From the NCBI RefSeq assembly GCF_026802175.1, contig NZ_CP113797.1:5185026-5249025 (forward strand): a stretch of 64,000 bases of DNA, given 5' to 3'. A model generated the notes under the pieces. That model did no database searches. It was not told the DNA's origin and was given only the letters and a program-made list of their open reading frames with translations. A program made the position numbers and the translations under genes. Position 1 is the first letter of the stretch. Each line of letters starts with the position of its first letter. Below, one piece after another: positions 1 through 8,530 of this stretch. The stretch comes from Thermocoleostomius sinensis A174. GTDB taxonomy: Bacteria > Cyanobacteriota > Cyanobacteriia > Elainellales > Elainellaceae.

Positions 1-1928
1 ATCGTCAAGCCTTCCAGCTTGGGCACAATCCGAAAACCTGCGGAAAGGGTGGGAATCTGGATATTCAGGGCATTCACATCTTTGTGGCTCTCGTCGGGGA
101 AGATGGAAATGGTCGTGGCGGGAACGCGATCGAGTTCCACAATTTCCAGCGGCAACCCTTCCTGAGCCAGTTCTTGCTGATAGAGGCTGGCAAAGGCGGG
201 ATGTTCCACTACTGTCACCAGTTCATTGGCTTGACCGGGGGGAGTCATACGGCGTAAGCCCCGTCCCAGGGTTTGTTCCGGCAAAATATTAGCCTTGGAA
301 CTGTAGGGACGCAGGGGCACGATCGTTGTCACATTTCGCACGTCCCAGCCTTCCCGCAGCATCAGCACCGAGACAATGCAGAAATAGGGACTGGCATTGC
401 TATCCAGTTCCCGGCTGAGTTTTCGCAGTGCCTTCAGGTCATCGTCGCTGATGGCTTTTTCATCTTCGACAAATTCATAGCGGGCATCCTTGCCCCGTCC
501 GACTTTTTTGAGTTTGCCCTTCAGGTTGGTGTGCAGGTTGATGGTTTTGCCGTTGAGTTGCTCAAATAGCGGATCGGTGTTGAAGCGTTGGGTAATTTGA
601 TCCGCCGCTTCGGTGTCATCGCACATAATGAACAGTAAAGGCTTTTTGCCGCTGGCTTGCCATTCAGCTTGGCTGGCTTTCCAGCGTTCGTAACCCAAAA
701 GCAAATGCTGTTCCCAGCGGTAGGCAGCGTTGTCGTCGGCTTGTTCGACTAACTTGCGACTGGCTTGCCCGATAATGGGAGTTTTGACAATTCCGGCATC
801 CACCGCTTCACCCAGGGGCGTATCGCAGACAATGTGTTTGAACAGTTGCCCTTTGTTGTCTTTGGGCGTGGCGGAAAAATCCAGTTGCGCCACCAGTTTG
901 CCACCGCTGCGAGACAGGATGGTTTCGTGCAGGGTACGGATGGCTTCGTTCCAGGCGGAACCAGAATCCCAGACATGGTGGGCTTCGTCGTTCAGCACCA
1001 TAACGCGACGATGGGCGGTGATGCGATCGCGCAGGGCGGCTCCGGTATCGAGGGCTTTAGTTTTAGAGACCACTGGCCCCATCCAGGCGTAGGAGTCTTC
1101 CTCGGCTTTCTTTTTGCGTTTAGCCGTGTCGTAGAGGCGATGGATATTGGTGAGGTAGAGCGTTCCGCCCGTTGCCGCACCGCTGGCTTCGTCTTGCAGC
1201 ACGACGGATAAATTCCAATCGCCGCGCCATTCCGGGGGAATTAGCGGGTCTTCGTCAAACACGCGCCCGTTGCCAAAGTCGTCTTTGAGACGTTCGTAGA
1301 CGGTGAGGTTGGGGGCAATGACGACAAAATGCCGCGCCATCTCCGAGTCAGATTCCCGCAGGGCATGAAAGTAGCTCCAGACCATGCACAGGCTCATGAC
1401 TTTGGTCTTGCCTGCCCCGGTGGCCAGTTTGAAGGCGTAGCGGCTCCAGGCATCTTCGTCTTCGGTGATGCCCAGGGCTTGCAATTCCGCATTTGCACCG
1501 CCAAATTCGGCAATGATTTGGGACAGGCATTCGATACGACGGACTTCCTTGAGGTAAATCAGAGTCTCGACCGCTTCTCGCTGGCAGAAGTAGTAACGAA
1601 ACTCAAATTCTTCACTACCCACCCCTACCCCCTCCGAGGAGGGGAAACGACGACGGTGGGCGCGGTTAAACCAGTGATTCAGCAGTTGAATCGTGGTGTC
1701 GCTGGCACCGATATAGAAGGCTTCTCGCCACTCTCGCACGGCTGAGCGCAGGTTATTGACCACCTCAATCGGGGAGGCTCTACGTCCCTGCACAATATTG
1801 CTTGTAACCCCTTTGTTCGTAGTAACCGCTTCAGCGGTCTTCTCCACCCGGACGCGATGGGCGTTGGGTTCTTGCCAGGGGGCAAATAGGGGTTCGAGAA
1901 CGGTGGGATTGAGCGTTGAGGAGGTCAT
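1..1928 (-). CDS. type III restriction enzyme, Res (helicase/nuclease) subunit, 3' part outside window
   Basis: The minus frame is open from an ATG at 1928 to the window edge (about 642 codons), so the C-terminal nuclease domain is not visible. Res subunits are superfamily 2 helicases that translocate and cleave DNA together with the Mod methyltransferase. Visible motifs are Walker A ATGAGKT at about residues 169-175, NDEAHH (DEAD-box Walker B) near 313-318, DFSATP (motif III) near 350, and LREGWDV with TLGRGLRR (motifs V and VI) further on. The start is preceded by a GAGG-like ribosome site that overlaps the end of the upstream Uma2 gene region. Residues about 26-47 are encoded by a palindromic repeat module, and a second palindrome (CCCTCCGAGGAGGG, near 1630-1645) lies in frame. 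The partner mod gene is 1.8 kb upstream, separated by three unrelated genes. Function is clear; activity is unproven. Confidence 0.93.
   Translation of the reverse strand, partial: MTSSTLNPTVLEPLFAPWQEPNAHRVRVEKTAEAVTTNKGVTSNIVQGRRASPIEVVNNLRSAVREWREAFYIGASDTTIQLLNHWFNRAHRRRFPSSEGVGVGSEEFEFRYYFCQREAVETLIYLKEVRRIECLSQIIAEFGGANAELQALGITEDEDAWSRYAFKLATGAGKTKVMSLCMVWSYFHALRESDSEMARHFVVIAPNLTVYERLKDDFGNGRVFDEDPLIPPEWRGDWNLSVVLQDEASGAATGGTLYLTNIHRLYDTAKRKKKAEEDSYAWMGPVVSKTKALDTGAALRDRITAHRRVMVLNDEAHHVWDSGSAWNEAIRTLHETILSRSGGKLVAQLDFSATPKDNKGQLFKHIVCDTPLGEAVDAGIVKTPIIGQASRKLVEQADDNAAYRWEQHLLLGYERWKASQAEWQASGKKPLLFIMCDDTEAADQITQRFNTDPLFEQLNGKTINLHTNLKGKLKKVGRGKDARYEFVEDEKAISDDDLKALRKLSRELDSNASPYFCIVSVLMLREGWDVRNVTTIVPLRPYSSKANILPEQTLGRGLRRMTPPGQANELVTVVEHPAFASLYQQELAQEGLPLEIVELDRVPATTISIFPDESHKDVNALNIQIPTLSAGFRIVPKLEGLT
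1785..1850. repeat. palindromic REP-like module inside res
   Basis: The stretch holds GTAGTAACCGCTTCAGCGGT, whose core ACCGCTtcAGCGGT is an inverted repeat. It has the same layout as the GTAGTAACGACTTCAGTCGTTA modules beside the RAYT gene at 3.6 kb. It is read in frame as part of Res (a Thr/Val/Asn-rich linker near the N-terminus), so the insertion did not break the gene. Confidence 0.7.
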
Positions 1929-1933
1929 GAAAA

Positions 1934-2515
1934 TCAGAATGAAAGCTTTTGAAATAGATCAGCTACGGGGAACGTAAATCCGGGAATCACCTCTTCTCCA
2001 TCCAGAGAATCAACCGATTTCAGCAGGCGATCGGGTTCTTGGGCACAGCGGTAGACAAGGACATAGTGTTCGCTAGGGTGAATAATCCAGGCTAGACGAG
2101 TACCATTCTCGAAGTACTCCACCAGTTTGTCGTGAATTTCCTCTACGGTATTACCAGGAGACAGCACTTCCACTGCGAGATCAGGCGCACCCTCTAAAAA
2201 TCCTGTGGGCAGTTCGGTCAATCCTTGCAAGCGTTCTTTAGCAAAGAAGGAAATGTCAGGGGAACGGCGATCGCCATTTTTCATCTTGAAGGCAGTGCTG
2301 GAGTCTAAAATAACCCCAAGCTTTTTAGGCAAGACATAGCTGGCTAAGGCTGCTACAAGCAGGCTACAGACATAGCCATGCAGTGCCCCTGAATTTCCCA
2401 TGTCAACCAATTCTCCGTTCACGATCTCATAGCGATGCCCATCTTTGGGCAGTGCCATAAATTCTTCATCTGTCCAAACCTTTTTATCAGTTTTTAATTC
2501 AATTGCAGTAGACAC
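1934..2515 (-). CDS. Uma2 family (DUF820) PD-(D/E)xK endonuclease-like protein
   Basis: A 193-residue protein of the Uma2 family, which is greatly expanded in cyanobacteria and has a restriction-endonuclease-like fold. The N-terminal part reads DGHRYEIVNGEL. The core has RSPDISFF followed by PDLAVEVLSP, matching the acidic D...ExV nuclease positions. The C-terminal half carries the usual hydrophobic strand with WIIHP and GFTFPVADLF. The start is GTG at 2515 with an excellent AGGAGGT site five bases upstream. It lies between xisI and res on the same strand, separated from res by only a few bases, so the genes probably form one transcript. Its biological role is unknown; many family members sit near mobile elements. 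Confidence 0.88.
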   Translation of the reverse strand: MSTAIELKTDKKVWTDEEFMALPKDGHRYEIVNGELVDMGNSGALHGYVCSLLVAALASYVLPKKLGVILDSSTAFKMKNGDRRSPDISFFAKERLQGLTELPTGFLEGAPDLAVEVLSPGNTVEEIHDKLVEYFENGTRLAWIIHPSEHYVLVYRCAQEPDRLLKSVDSLDGEEVIPGFTFPVADLFQKLSF

Positions 2516-2544
2516 AAATTACCTCCTTGCAATTACTGTGAACA

Positions 2545-2886
2545 TTAAGCAATAGCAAATTCTGTAAGGGGACGCTTGCTGGGATGCTGAAAACCCAGCA
2601 CGATATCTTTGGCAGAGACTCCAGCTTCTAGGAGATCATTGGCGATGCCCTGTTTCGTCCAGTCTTCTTCAATCCAAATTTTGCCTTGTTCAATCTTGAG
2701 GTAAACTGTCACCCCAAACTCTCGCCGCTTGCCATCCCAGCCCACACGAAACCAGAAATAGTGATCGTGCTCCTCATCAAAGGCAACACACTGTTGGACT
2801 CCGGGCTGATTGGCACCCATCGCCCATTGTTGATAGGCAGTCAGATTTTTTTGAATAATCTGACGGTAATTCTCTAGTTTGTCCAT
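2545..2886 (-). CDS. XisI family protein
   Basis: A 113-residue protein that fits the fdxN-element excision controlling factor XisI family along its whole length: it opens MDKLENYRQIIQ, has GKIWIEEDWTK in the middle and ends DIVLGFQHPSKRPLTEFAIA. In heterocystous cyanobacteria XisH and XisI support XisF-dependent excision of the fdxN element, but most copies in cyanobacterial genomes stand alone or pair with XisH elsewhere. No xisH or xisF lies next to it here, so excision control cannot be inferred. The ATG is preceded by GGAG. It is co-directional with the RAYT gene upstream and the Uma2 gene downstream, all inserted between mod and res. Confidence 0.88.
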   Translation of the reverse strand: MDKLENYRQIIQKNLTAYQQWAMGANQPGVQQCVAFDEEHDHYFWFRVGWDGKRREFGVTVYLKIEQGKIWIEEDWTKQGIANDLLEAGVSAKDIVLGFQHPSKRPLTEFAIA

Positions 2887-2904
2887 TGCACAATCTCCTG
2901 TTGA

Positions 2905-3609
2905 TCAAGCTTTTTCCGTTTGTAGTTTCCACTTTAGCGAGCCTTGATCACCCTCACCAAAGTCATCCCATTCTTTCCCATAGTCTTTCACCGGATACCT
3001 GACCCAGCTATCCCGCAACCATTCCCGCCCCTCTGTCTCCAAATACCAATGCACACTGCTACAGAACCAGTCATAGGGCGAGTCTGCCCAGCTATGTTTG
3101 ACAGGGTTGTAGTGAATGTAATTCAGAGTTGTGTAGTAATGTCGTTCAGAGCGAATGGCGCGATCGCTATAGGCATACCAAACTTTCCGCCCAACTGCCT
3201 GATCTTCCAGATTCCACTGTCGCGATGTGGAGCCGTGTATTCGTTGTAAAACTTTCCCTATTTGTTGATAAGGGCTAAAGCCCTTACTCCGAACCTGTTC
3301 GTAGTGAAGACTTAAGTCCTCATTGAAATCACCAAGATAAACTAACACATGATAATGATTGGGCAAAATCACCCACCCGCGTAGCTCAACCCCACAATTT
3401 GTAAACTGTTCAAACAGCAAGTCCAAAAGTTGTTTGCGTCGTTCTTCAGTCTTGATATGGCATTTATGCTCGTAGCAAGCCGCCGTCAGTAGGTAAAACG
3501 GTTGATCCTGAATTGGGTGAGGTGGGCTGTGGGGTGGATAGCCCTTAGCTAAACGTTGTTGTACAAGTTCAGCCCGCTGCACTGGTGTTAGCTGACGATA
3601 CTCATACAT
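2905..3609 (-). CDS. REP-associated tyrosine transposase (RAYT, Y1_Tnp/HUH family)
   Basis: RAYTs are single-copy relatives of IS200 TnpA that process and probably spread REP-type palindromes. The HUH motif is visible as NHYHVLV (His85 and His87 counted from MYEYRQ). The catalytic tyrosine is probably Tyr167 in YIHYNPVKH, in the family's usual NPVK context. I chose the ATG at 3609, not the one at 3630, because conserved sequence begins at MYEYRQLTP. Three palindromic modules lie directly upstream (3631-3737), and another module is inside the gene in frame (about residues 99-116, nt 3259-3312). Similar modules occur in the neighbouring mod and res genes. The protein looks complete at 234 residues. 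Confidence 0.9.
   Translation of the reverse strand: MYEYRQLTPVQRAELVQQRLAKGYPPHSPPHPIQDQPFYLLTAACYEHKCHIKTEERRKQLLDLLFEQFTNCGVELRGWVILPNHYHVLVYLGDFNEDLSLHYEQVRSKGFSPYQQIGKVLQRIHGSTSRQWNLEDQAVGRKVWYAYSDRAIRSERHYYTTLNYIHYNPVKHSWADSPYDWFCSSVHWYLETEGREWLRDSWVRYPVKDYGKEWDDFGEGDQGSLKWKLQTEKA
3259..3312. repeat. palindromic module inside the RAYT gene
   Basis: AAGGGCTAAAGCCCTTACT is followed by GTTCGTAGTGAAGACTTAAGTCCTC. These are the two module types seen upstream (AGGGCTAAAGCCCTCACTACGA and GTAGTAACGACTTCAGTCGT) with small changes. The reading frame is kept, which adds about 18 residues between the HUH motif and the tyrosine helix. Confidence 0.65.
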
Positions 3610-3630
3610 AGCAAGCACCCCCAACCTCAA

Positions 3631-3737
3631 CGTTTGTAGTAACGACTTCAGTCGTTATTTCCTGGTGATGAGGGCTAAAGCCCTCACTACGAGCCTTTGA
3701 GTTTGTGGTAACGACTTTAGTCGTTATTTTACGAACT
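3631..3737. repeat. three palindromic REP-like modules between mod and the RAYT gene
   Basis: Module 1 is GTAGTAACGACTTCAGTCGT at 3636-3655. Module 2 is AGGGCTAAAGCCCTCACTACG at about 3671-3691. Module 3 is GTGGTAACGACTTTAGTCGT at about 3705-3724. Each has a perfect or near-perfect inverted core (ACGACTtcAGTCGT, AGGGCTaaAGCCCT). The head-to-tail alternation of two module types is typical of REP clusters beside a RAYT. Confidence 0.85.
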
Positions 3738-3741
3738 GGGT

Positions 3742-5829
3742 TCATACTTCTACCTCTACGGTAATCGAGGTATCGCAGCCGAAGGTATCCACGACTTTGA
3801 CGCAGGCAGTGTATTTACCCGGAGCCGGGTAGGTGTAGCCCGCATCACTGATGGTTTTGAGGGAGCGATCTTTGCGGGTGCGATAGTCTTGCCAGTCGTG
3901 GGTGAAGGGTTTGCCCGGTTGCCAGTTGAAGTCCACGGCCCAGAAGTCAATAAAATCAAAGCCACTTTTGATCGCCCGTTCTTTGATGGCTTCCAGTTCT
4001 TTGGTGGGCACTTCCGCCAAGGAGGGGAGGAACTGGGTGAGTTTGATGTCTACGGTGCGGGTTTGAGAACTAAAGTCCTCACTACGAACCTGGTTTGTAG
4101 TAACGACTTCAGTCGTTGCTTTACGGTAGACAGGTTCCGCCGCCAACACGGCAACTTCCAAAAACGGCGGCGGCGACTTGCGGTTTTTCTCCATGATCTC
4201 GCGGGGAATCTGCACCAGCTTCAGCTTTACGCCCAACTCTTGCACGAGGGCATTCACCAGCAAATGCAAATCCATCTCAAACTCCCAGGCAAGGCAATAG
4301 CACTCCCGCCCGCCCGCTGCGGCCACGGCCTGCGCCACCTGTTTGGCTTCGTCGCGGGTAAACATGGAGTCGATGCCATCCACATGGCAAAACGCCCCGG
4401 CTTTGCGTCCATGCAGTAGGGGCGAGGGCGGATTGGTCAGCACCTCCGCTTTGAAGAACTCCAGAATCACCCGCCGATGCTCTTCATCCGCCCTCTGCAA
4501 GCGATCCTTTTGCCACCACTGCCGCTCGTAGCGTCCCAGGTTATAGACATCAAAGGCGCGATAGGGTTTGCCTTCACTGTGCAATTTGCGCTGAAGCTCA
4601 ATCATCCGTTTGCGCGAGGTATGGATGGCAAACCGCCCCAAATCACACATCAACCACCTGCGCCCCAACCGCTCCGCAACTGCCCCGGTGGTGCCACTGC
4701 CGCAAAAGAAATCGGCAACGAGATCGCCTTCATTGGAAGAGGCTTGGATGATGCGATCTAGAAGGGCTTCGGGTTTTTGGGTAACGTAGCTAATCCTTTC
4801 TTGTGCTTGCGAGTTGATTGCATATATATCACTCCAAATACTTGGAACAGATAATCCTGGCATTTCATCTAAATATCGCTTTATTCTTGGCATACCTTCT
4901 CGCGTGTAGTAAAGCTTATTTTGTTTTTCAAGCTCTTCCATTTTTTCTTTGGTATAAGACCACATTCTTCCACGCGGAGGAAATTTCCCTTTCCACTCAT
5001 ATCTTCCAGAATCACTACCGTGAGATGGAGCGGTTACGTTATCATCCATAAATCGTCTACCGTCAGGATCTCTATGCTTGTAGCGAGTTTCAGCATATTC
5101 ATCACTGTAGGCGGTATATTGTGGGTTGAAAATGTATTCTGAAGACTTAGAGAAGTAAAATATTGATTCGTGAATATTACCAAAAGACTTTGAGTCACTG
5201 TGAGAAGTAGTACGTTTCCAAATGATTTCACTTTGAAGATTTTCACCTCCAAAAACATCATCAAGTAAAGCTCTAACCAAATAGCTAACCTGCCATCCTA
5301 CATGTACATAGATGCTACCGTTCTCTGTGAGAAGCTCCTTCATCAAGGTAAGTCTTTCATAAAGCATAGAAAGATACGAATCTCGTCCCTTACCCCAAAT
5401 ATCTCGATAAGCAACCATTTCAAGTAAGGACTGATCTTTAAGTGCAGAATCTTCTTCCCCGATCGCCACACTCATTGAAAAATCTGCCCCCACATCAAAC
5501 GGCGGGTCAATATAAATCAGATCTACCTTGCCCTTAAACTCCTGCAACAGCGAAGCCATCACCAGCTTGTTATCGCCCCAGATCAGCCGATTTCTAAAAT
5601 CATCCACACGGGGATTCTGCTGTTCAAATAGCTCCAACTGCCCCGTCGCCGCCGCCGCCCGTCGCGGCTCATCAATACTCTCAATCTTCTGCATCGGCAT
5701 CGCACACCCGGCAATATCCACCTCTCGCCGCTGGCCATACTCGTCATACTTGCCCTCCCACACCAATTCCGTGCGCATTTGGGAGAGGGGGTGGGGGTTG
5801 TGGGGGCCGTAGGTGGGCGATTGGGTCAT
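3742..5829 (-). CDS. type III restriction-modification system methyltransferase (Mod)
   Basis: A 695-residue beta-class DNA methyltransferase, probably adenine-N6, that provides both sequence recognition and protection in a type III system. The catalytic motif IV is DPPF at residues 108-111, and the SAM-binding FFCGSGTTG (motif I) is at 374-382, the order expected for the beta class. The region between them is the target-recognition segment. It is clearly richer in A+T (about 4760-5460) than both flanks, which suggests exchange of the recognition domain. Residues about 568-590 (nt 4061-4124) are encoded by palindromic repeat modules. The C-terminal domain past the motifs is typical of Mod proteins. 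Its partner res is 1.8 kb downstream, beyond the RAYT, xisI and uma2 genes. Confidence 0.93.
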   Translation of the reverse strand: MTQSPTYGPHNPHPLSQMRTELVWEGKYDEYGQRREVDIAGCAMPMQKIESIDEPRRAAAATGQLELFEQQNPRVDDFRNRLIWGDNKLVMASLLQEFKGKVDLIYIDPPFDVGADFSMSVAIGEEDSALKDQSLLEMVAYRDIWGKGRDSYLSMLYERLTLMKELLTENGSIYVHVGWQVSYLVRALLDDVFGGENLQSEIIWKRTTSHSDSKSFGNIHESIFYFSKSSEYIFNPQYTAYSDEYAETRYKHRDPDGRRFMDDNVTAPSHGSDSGRYEWKGKFPPRGRMWSYTKEKMEELEKQNKLYYTREGMPRIKRYLDEMPGLSVPSIWSDIYAINSQAQERISYVTQKPEALLDRIIQASSNEGDLVADFFCGSGTTGAVAERLGRRWLMCDLGRFAIHTSRKRMIELQRKLHSEGKPYRAFDVYNLGRYERQWWQKDRLQRADEEHRRVILEFFKAEVLTNPPSPLLHGRKAGAFCHVDGIDSMFTRDEAKQVAQAVAAAGGRECYCLAWEFEMDLHLLVNALVQELGVKLKLVQIPREIMEKNRKSPPPFLEVAVLAAEPVYRKATTEVVTTNQVRSEDFSSQTRTVDIKLTQFLPSLAEVPTKELEAIKERAIKSGFDFIDFWAVDFNWQPGKPFTHDWQDYRTRKDRSLKTISDAGYTYPAPGKYTACVKVVDTFGCDTSITVEVEV
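4061..4124. repeat. palindromic REP-like modules inside mod
   Basis: AACTAAAGTCCTCACTACGAACC (module type 2) is followed by GTAGTAACGACTTCAGTCGT (module type 1), the same pair that lies next to the RAYT. They are translated in frame near residues 568-590 of Mod as a Thr/Val/Ser/Asp-rich insert. Confidence 0.8.
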
Positions 5830-6024
5830 AGAAAGGCAGCATGAAGGCGTAAAGGTCTGCCCTCAATTATAGTCGCTGCCTGAAATGCCGCCAAATCAAG
5901 CGTTTTGCAGGATGGGCTAGGCGTGATAAGTGGGGTGGGCGATCGTCCTAGTGGATATGCCAAGGGCGAACGTGAGGGTTTTCAACTTTGGATGAGCGCC
6001 TCAAAGTACAGCCCCACCCCAAGG

Positions 6025-6651
6025 CTAAAGCGAGATAACAAACTGATAATCAGAGTATTTGCGATCGAAGAGAGTACGTCCTAGCTGTTCCGCAGCAAGA
6101 CTGGGGGAACTCGGATCGTGCATCACCTCACCACGCCTGTTGCCAACGCCACGAACTACGCCAACGAAGTCAGAATGGGTATAACGTGAAAACTCCTGAA
6201 TCTGATGAATAATACCCAGTGCAGCACCGGGATACGTTTCTTCAGAAGCGAGCACCAGGCCAATCCGCTTATGAGACATTCTGTTGAGTACACGATCGCA
6301 GTCTGGATAGGAAGCCGCGTAGTAACAGAAGGTGCGATCGAAAAATGCCTTGGTTTGGGCAGATAAGCCATACCAATAAATCGGTGAGCAGAAAATCACT
6401 CCATCTGCTGGCAGGAAGTCGTCAAAAAAGAGTGTGCGAAACGGATCGGCGATCGCGCAGTCTCCGTTAGGAAGACGACAAGTGCGGCAGTCTCGCAGAA
6501 AACTCGCAATAAAATCGTCTATGAAGCGCAGTGAAACCTTTGTGCCTGCTGCTTCTGCACCCCGTTGAACGGCTTCAGCGAGTGTGGCTGAATTACCTGT
6601 GCGTCGCGGACTGCCGACCAGAATCAGGAGCTTTGATGGTTTATTCATCAT
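6025..6651 (-). CDS. flavodoxin-fold NAD(P)H-dependent FMN oxidoreductase
   Basis: A 208-residue protein of the NADPH-dependent FMN reductase/iron-sulfur flavoprotein type. The FMN phosphate-binding loop is GSPRRTGNSATL near the N-terminus, and SPIYWYGLSAQTKAFFDR in the middle matches the second flavin-binding segment. A Cys pair in DCRTCRLPNGDC recalls the cysteine cluster of iron-sulfur flavoproteins. I chose the ATG at 6651 because AGGGAG lies just before it; an upstream ATG would overlap the preceding gene. It lies eight bases after azoR on the same strand, so the two are probably one redox/quinone-detoxification operon under the divergent AraC regulator. Confidence 0.85.
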   Translation of the reverse strand: MMNKPSKLLILVGSPRRTGNSATLAEAVQRGAEAAGTKVSLRFIDDFIASFLRDCRTCRLPNGDCAIADPFRTLFFDDFLPADGVIFCSPIYWYGLSAQTKAFFDRTFCYYAASYPDCDRVLNRMSHKRIGLVLASEETYPGAALGIIHQIQEFSRYTHSDFVGVVRGVGNRRGEVMHDPSSPSLAAEQLGRTLFDRKYSDYQFVISL

Positions 6652-6658
6652 TTTCTCC

Positions 6659-7291
6659 CTAGGCAGCAACTAGCTGACTCATTTTGGCGCGGGCATTGGC
6701 GATTGACTCTGCCAGTTTTGTGCCGCCATATTCATCATTTTCGACATGAATAAAGGTGATATCCGTGATGCCCATGAATCCAAAAACAGTTATGAGATAG
6801 GGATCGTGATGATTCATTTGTTCGTAGCGTCCTCCGGGATGGAAACCAGAATCACCACGAGATTCAATGATGAACATTTTTTTACCCAAAACCAACGGTT
6901 TAAAAACGTTGGCAGAATCATTCGGTTCAAAGGTAACAGTACGTCCAACTCGCACAATCTGATCAATGTATGCTTTGAATCCACTGGGAACGCTGAAGTT
7001 ATACATGGGAACACCCATCACATAGACATCAGCCGCCAGGAATTCATCCACCAGTTCATCACTCAAACGAATCGCTTCACGCAGTTCGGGTGTGTGTTGC
7101 TCTGGTGATGAAAATGCAGCCGCAATCCAGGATTCATCGACATGGGGGATCGGATTGCGGCCAATATCACGATAGGTGACCGTATCGTTGGGATGAACTT
7201 GTTGCCATTGTTCAACAAATTCTCTAGTCATACGGCGAGAGTGCGATCGCTCTCCACGCGGACTGGCATCAATGTGCAGTAGGTGTGTCAT
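6659..7291 (-). CDS. azoR: FMN-dependent NADH azoreductase
   Basis: About 210 residues of the AzoR family, flavodoxin-like quinone/azo reductases that detoxify quinones and electrophiles by two-electron reduction. The N-terminal strand and loop is HIDASPRGERSHSRRM, the central loop is GVPMYNFSVPSGFKAYIDQ, and the C-terminal half has SRGDSGFHPGG and GFMGI, all at the usual family spacing. I chose the ATG at 7291 because homology begins at MTHLLHIDASP; the longer frame adds 32 unconserved residues. It is divergent from the AraC regulator, with a 16-bp direct repeat between them, and is followed closely by a second flavin reductase. Confidence 0.9.
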   Translation of the reverse strand: MTHLLHIDASPRGERSHSRRMTREFVEQWQQVHPNDTVTYRDIGRNPIPHVDESWIAAAFSSPEQHTPELREAIRLSDELVDEFLAADVYVMGVPMYNFSVPSGFKAYIDQIVRVGRTVTFEPNDSANVFKPLVLGKKMFIIESRGDSGFHPGGRYEQMNHHDPYLITVFGFMGITDITFIHVENDEYGGTKLAESIANARAKMSQLVAA

Positions 7292-7439
7292 TGTGATGAA
7301 TCTCCTATTAAGCTGAATGGTGCGAAGTATTTTATGAATGTAAAGGTGTGAGGTTTTGTGCAAGGACACCATCGACTGGTAATTCAATTGGCTTTTTCCA
7401 ACAATTCACCATTTCAGCTTAGAAAAACCTTCCCTGCCT

Positions 7440-7474
7440 AACTATCAAAATCCTGTGGAACTATCAAAATCCTG
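7440..7474. promoter_or_regulatory. direct-repeat operator candidate between azoR and araC-type gene
   Basis: AACTATCAAAATCCTG occurs twice without mismatch at 7440-7455 and 7459-7474, a 19-bp period. AraC/XylS regulators usually bind direct repeats on one DNA face at about two helical turns. The position between the divergent regulator and its likely target operon fits an operator. Binding is an inference. Confidence 0.6.
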
Positions 7475-7564
7475 CAATCAGTTTTCAGGCGACCCAACAG
7501 CAATGCTCTGAAAGTGATTAGAATCAGAACTAGTAGTCTGCGGCGTAAATCTAGCTACCACTCT

Positions 7565-7611
7565 GTAGTGCAGGCATCTTGCCTGCTTGCAGTCGAGACG
7601 ACTGCGCTACG
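7565..7611. repeat. dispersed intergenic palindrome pair
   Basis: GCAGGCatcTTGCCTGC and GCAGTCGagaCGACTGC form two adjacent hairpins. The first resembles the GTGGGCATCTTGCCCGCCC element at about 34998-35020. They belong to the small repeats scattered in this genome. The element is translatable in the araC frame, which is why I placed the araC start after it. Confidence 0.6.
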
Positions 7612-7654
7612 GTTGCCGAACTTCCGCCTTGCTGTACTAGACACATGGGTTTGC

Positions 7655-8530
7655 ATGATGAAGACATTCTTCACCCATCTAGCTGAAGCAACTGACTCCC
7701 CCATCCTGTCGAGTCAGTCCCAGGGTTGGAACCATATTTTGGTTGAGCAATTTCAGCACCCTCCCGGAGAGGAAAGGAGCCATTTTGACGAGGAACACGC
7801 CATTTGTCTGTCTCTGGCTCCCCGTCCAGTACGCCTGCTGCAAATCAAGGGTGGCAGAACTTATGTGGGGTTGCAGTCCAGAGGAGATGTTTCGCTTACG
7901 CCTGCAAAGATTCCGTCTTATTTTCGCTGGGAGAGTGATGATAGTTGCCTGCACATTCGCATTGCATCACAGTTCATTCAGAATGTTGCCAGGGAGACGA
8001 TCGCCACTGATCCCGATCGCTTAGAACTGCGGCTAGAATTTCAGACTCGCGATCCACAGCTTGAGGCGATCGGCATGATGATGCTGGCTGAACTTAAGCA
8101 GGAACATATTGGAGGAAGGCTTTACATTGAATCGCTGTCAAATTTACTGGCAGTGCATTTGCTTAGACAATATGCCGCTTCTACATCTCGGTTTATCGTT
8201 TACGAAAGTGGCTTAACTGAACGTCAAATTCGACAAATTATCGAATACATTGATGCCCATCTGAATCAAGACATCAAACTGGCTGATCTGGCTACATTAC
8301 TCGGTATCAGTGAATCCCATCTCAGTCACCGTTTCAAGCAGGCGATCGGTATCACCCCTTATCAATATCTGCTTCAGCAACGCATTGAACGGGCAAAGCA
8401 GTTGTTGAAAGAGGGCGATCGCTCCATCATGGACATTGCCCTTCTGTGTGGGTTCAACAGTCACAGCCATTTAAGCAAACAGTTTCGTCAACTCACAGGC
8501 ATGACACCTAAAAACTATCGAACAAGTTAA
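7655..8530 (+). CDS. AraC family transcriptional regulator
   Basis: About 291 residues. The C-terminal 100 residues form the double helix-turn-helix of AraC/XylS proteins: LADLATLLGISESHLSHRFK, then the linker GITPYQYLLQQRIERAKQLL, then DIALLCGFNSHSHLSKQFRQ and the family signature end TGMTPKNYR. The N-terminal half is an unassigned sensor domain. I chose the ATG at 7655; a longer frame back to 7514 would include a dispersed repeat. The gene is divergent from azoR and its flavin-reductase partner and probably controls them through the direct repeat at 7440-7474. Confidence 0.88.
   Translation: MMKTFFTHLAEATDSPILSSQSQGWNHILVEQFQHPPGEERSHFDEEHAICLSLAPRPVRLLQIKGGRTYVGLQSRGDVSLTPAKIPSYFRWESDDSCLHIRIASQFIQNVARETIATDPDRLELRLEFQTRDPQLEAIGMMMLAELKQEHIGGRLYIESLSNLLAVHLLRQYAASTSRFIVYESGLTERQIRQIIEYIDAHLNQDIKLADLATLLGISESHLSHRFKQAIGITPYQYLLQQRIERAKQLLKEGDRSIMDIALLCGFNSHSHLSKQFRQLTGMTPKNYRTS

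Noticed and set aside
273-1745. Plus-strand open frames of 120-150 codons over the res gene
   Set aside because: They lie antisense to a continuous minus-strand frame with helicase motifs; GC-rich coding DNA often gives such frames. No motifs or ribosome sites.
2545-2886. fdxN-type excision element suggested by xisI
   Set aside because: No xisF or xisH and no nif genes are nearby; solitary xisI genes are common in cyanobacteria.
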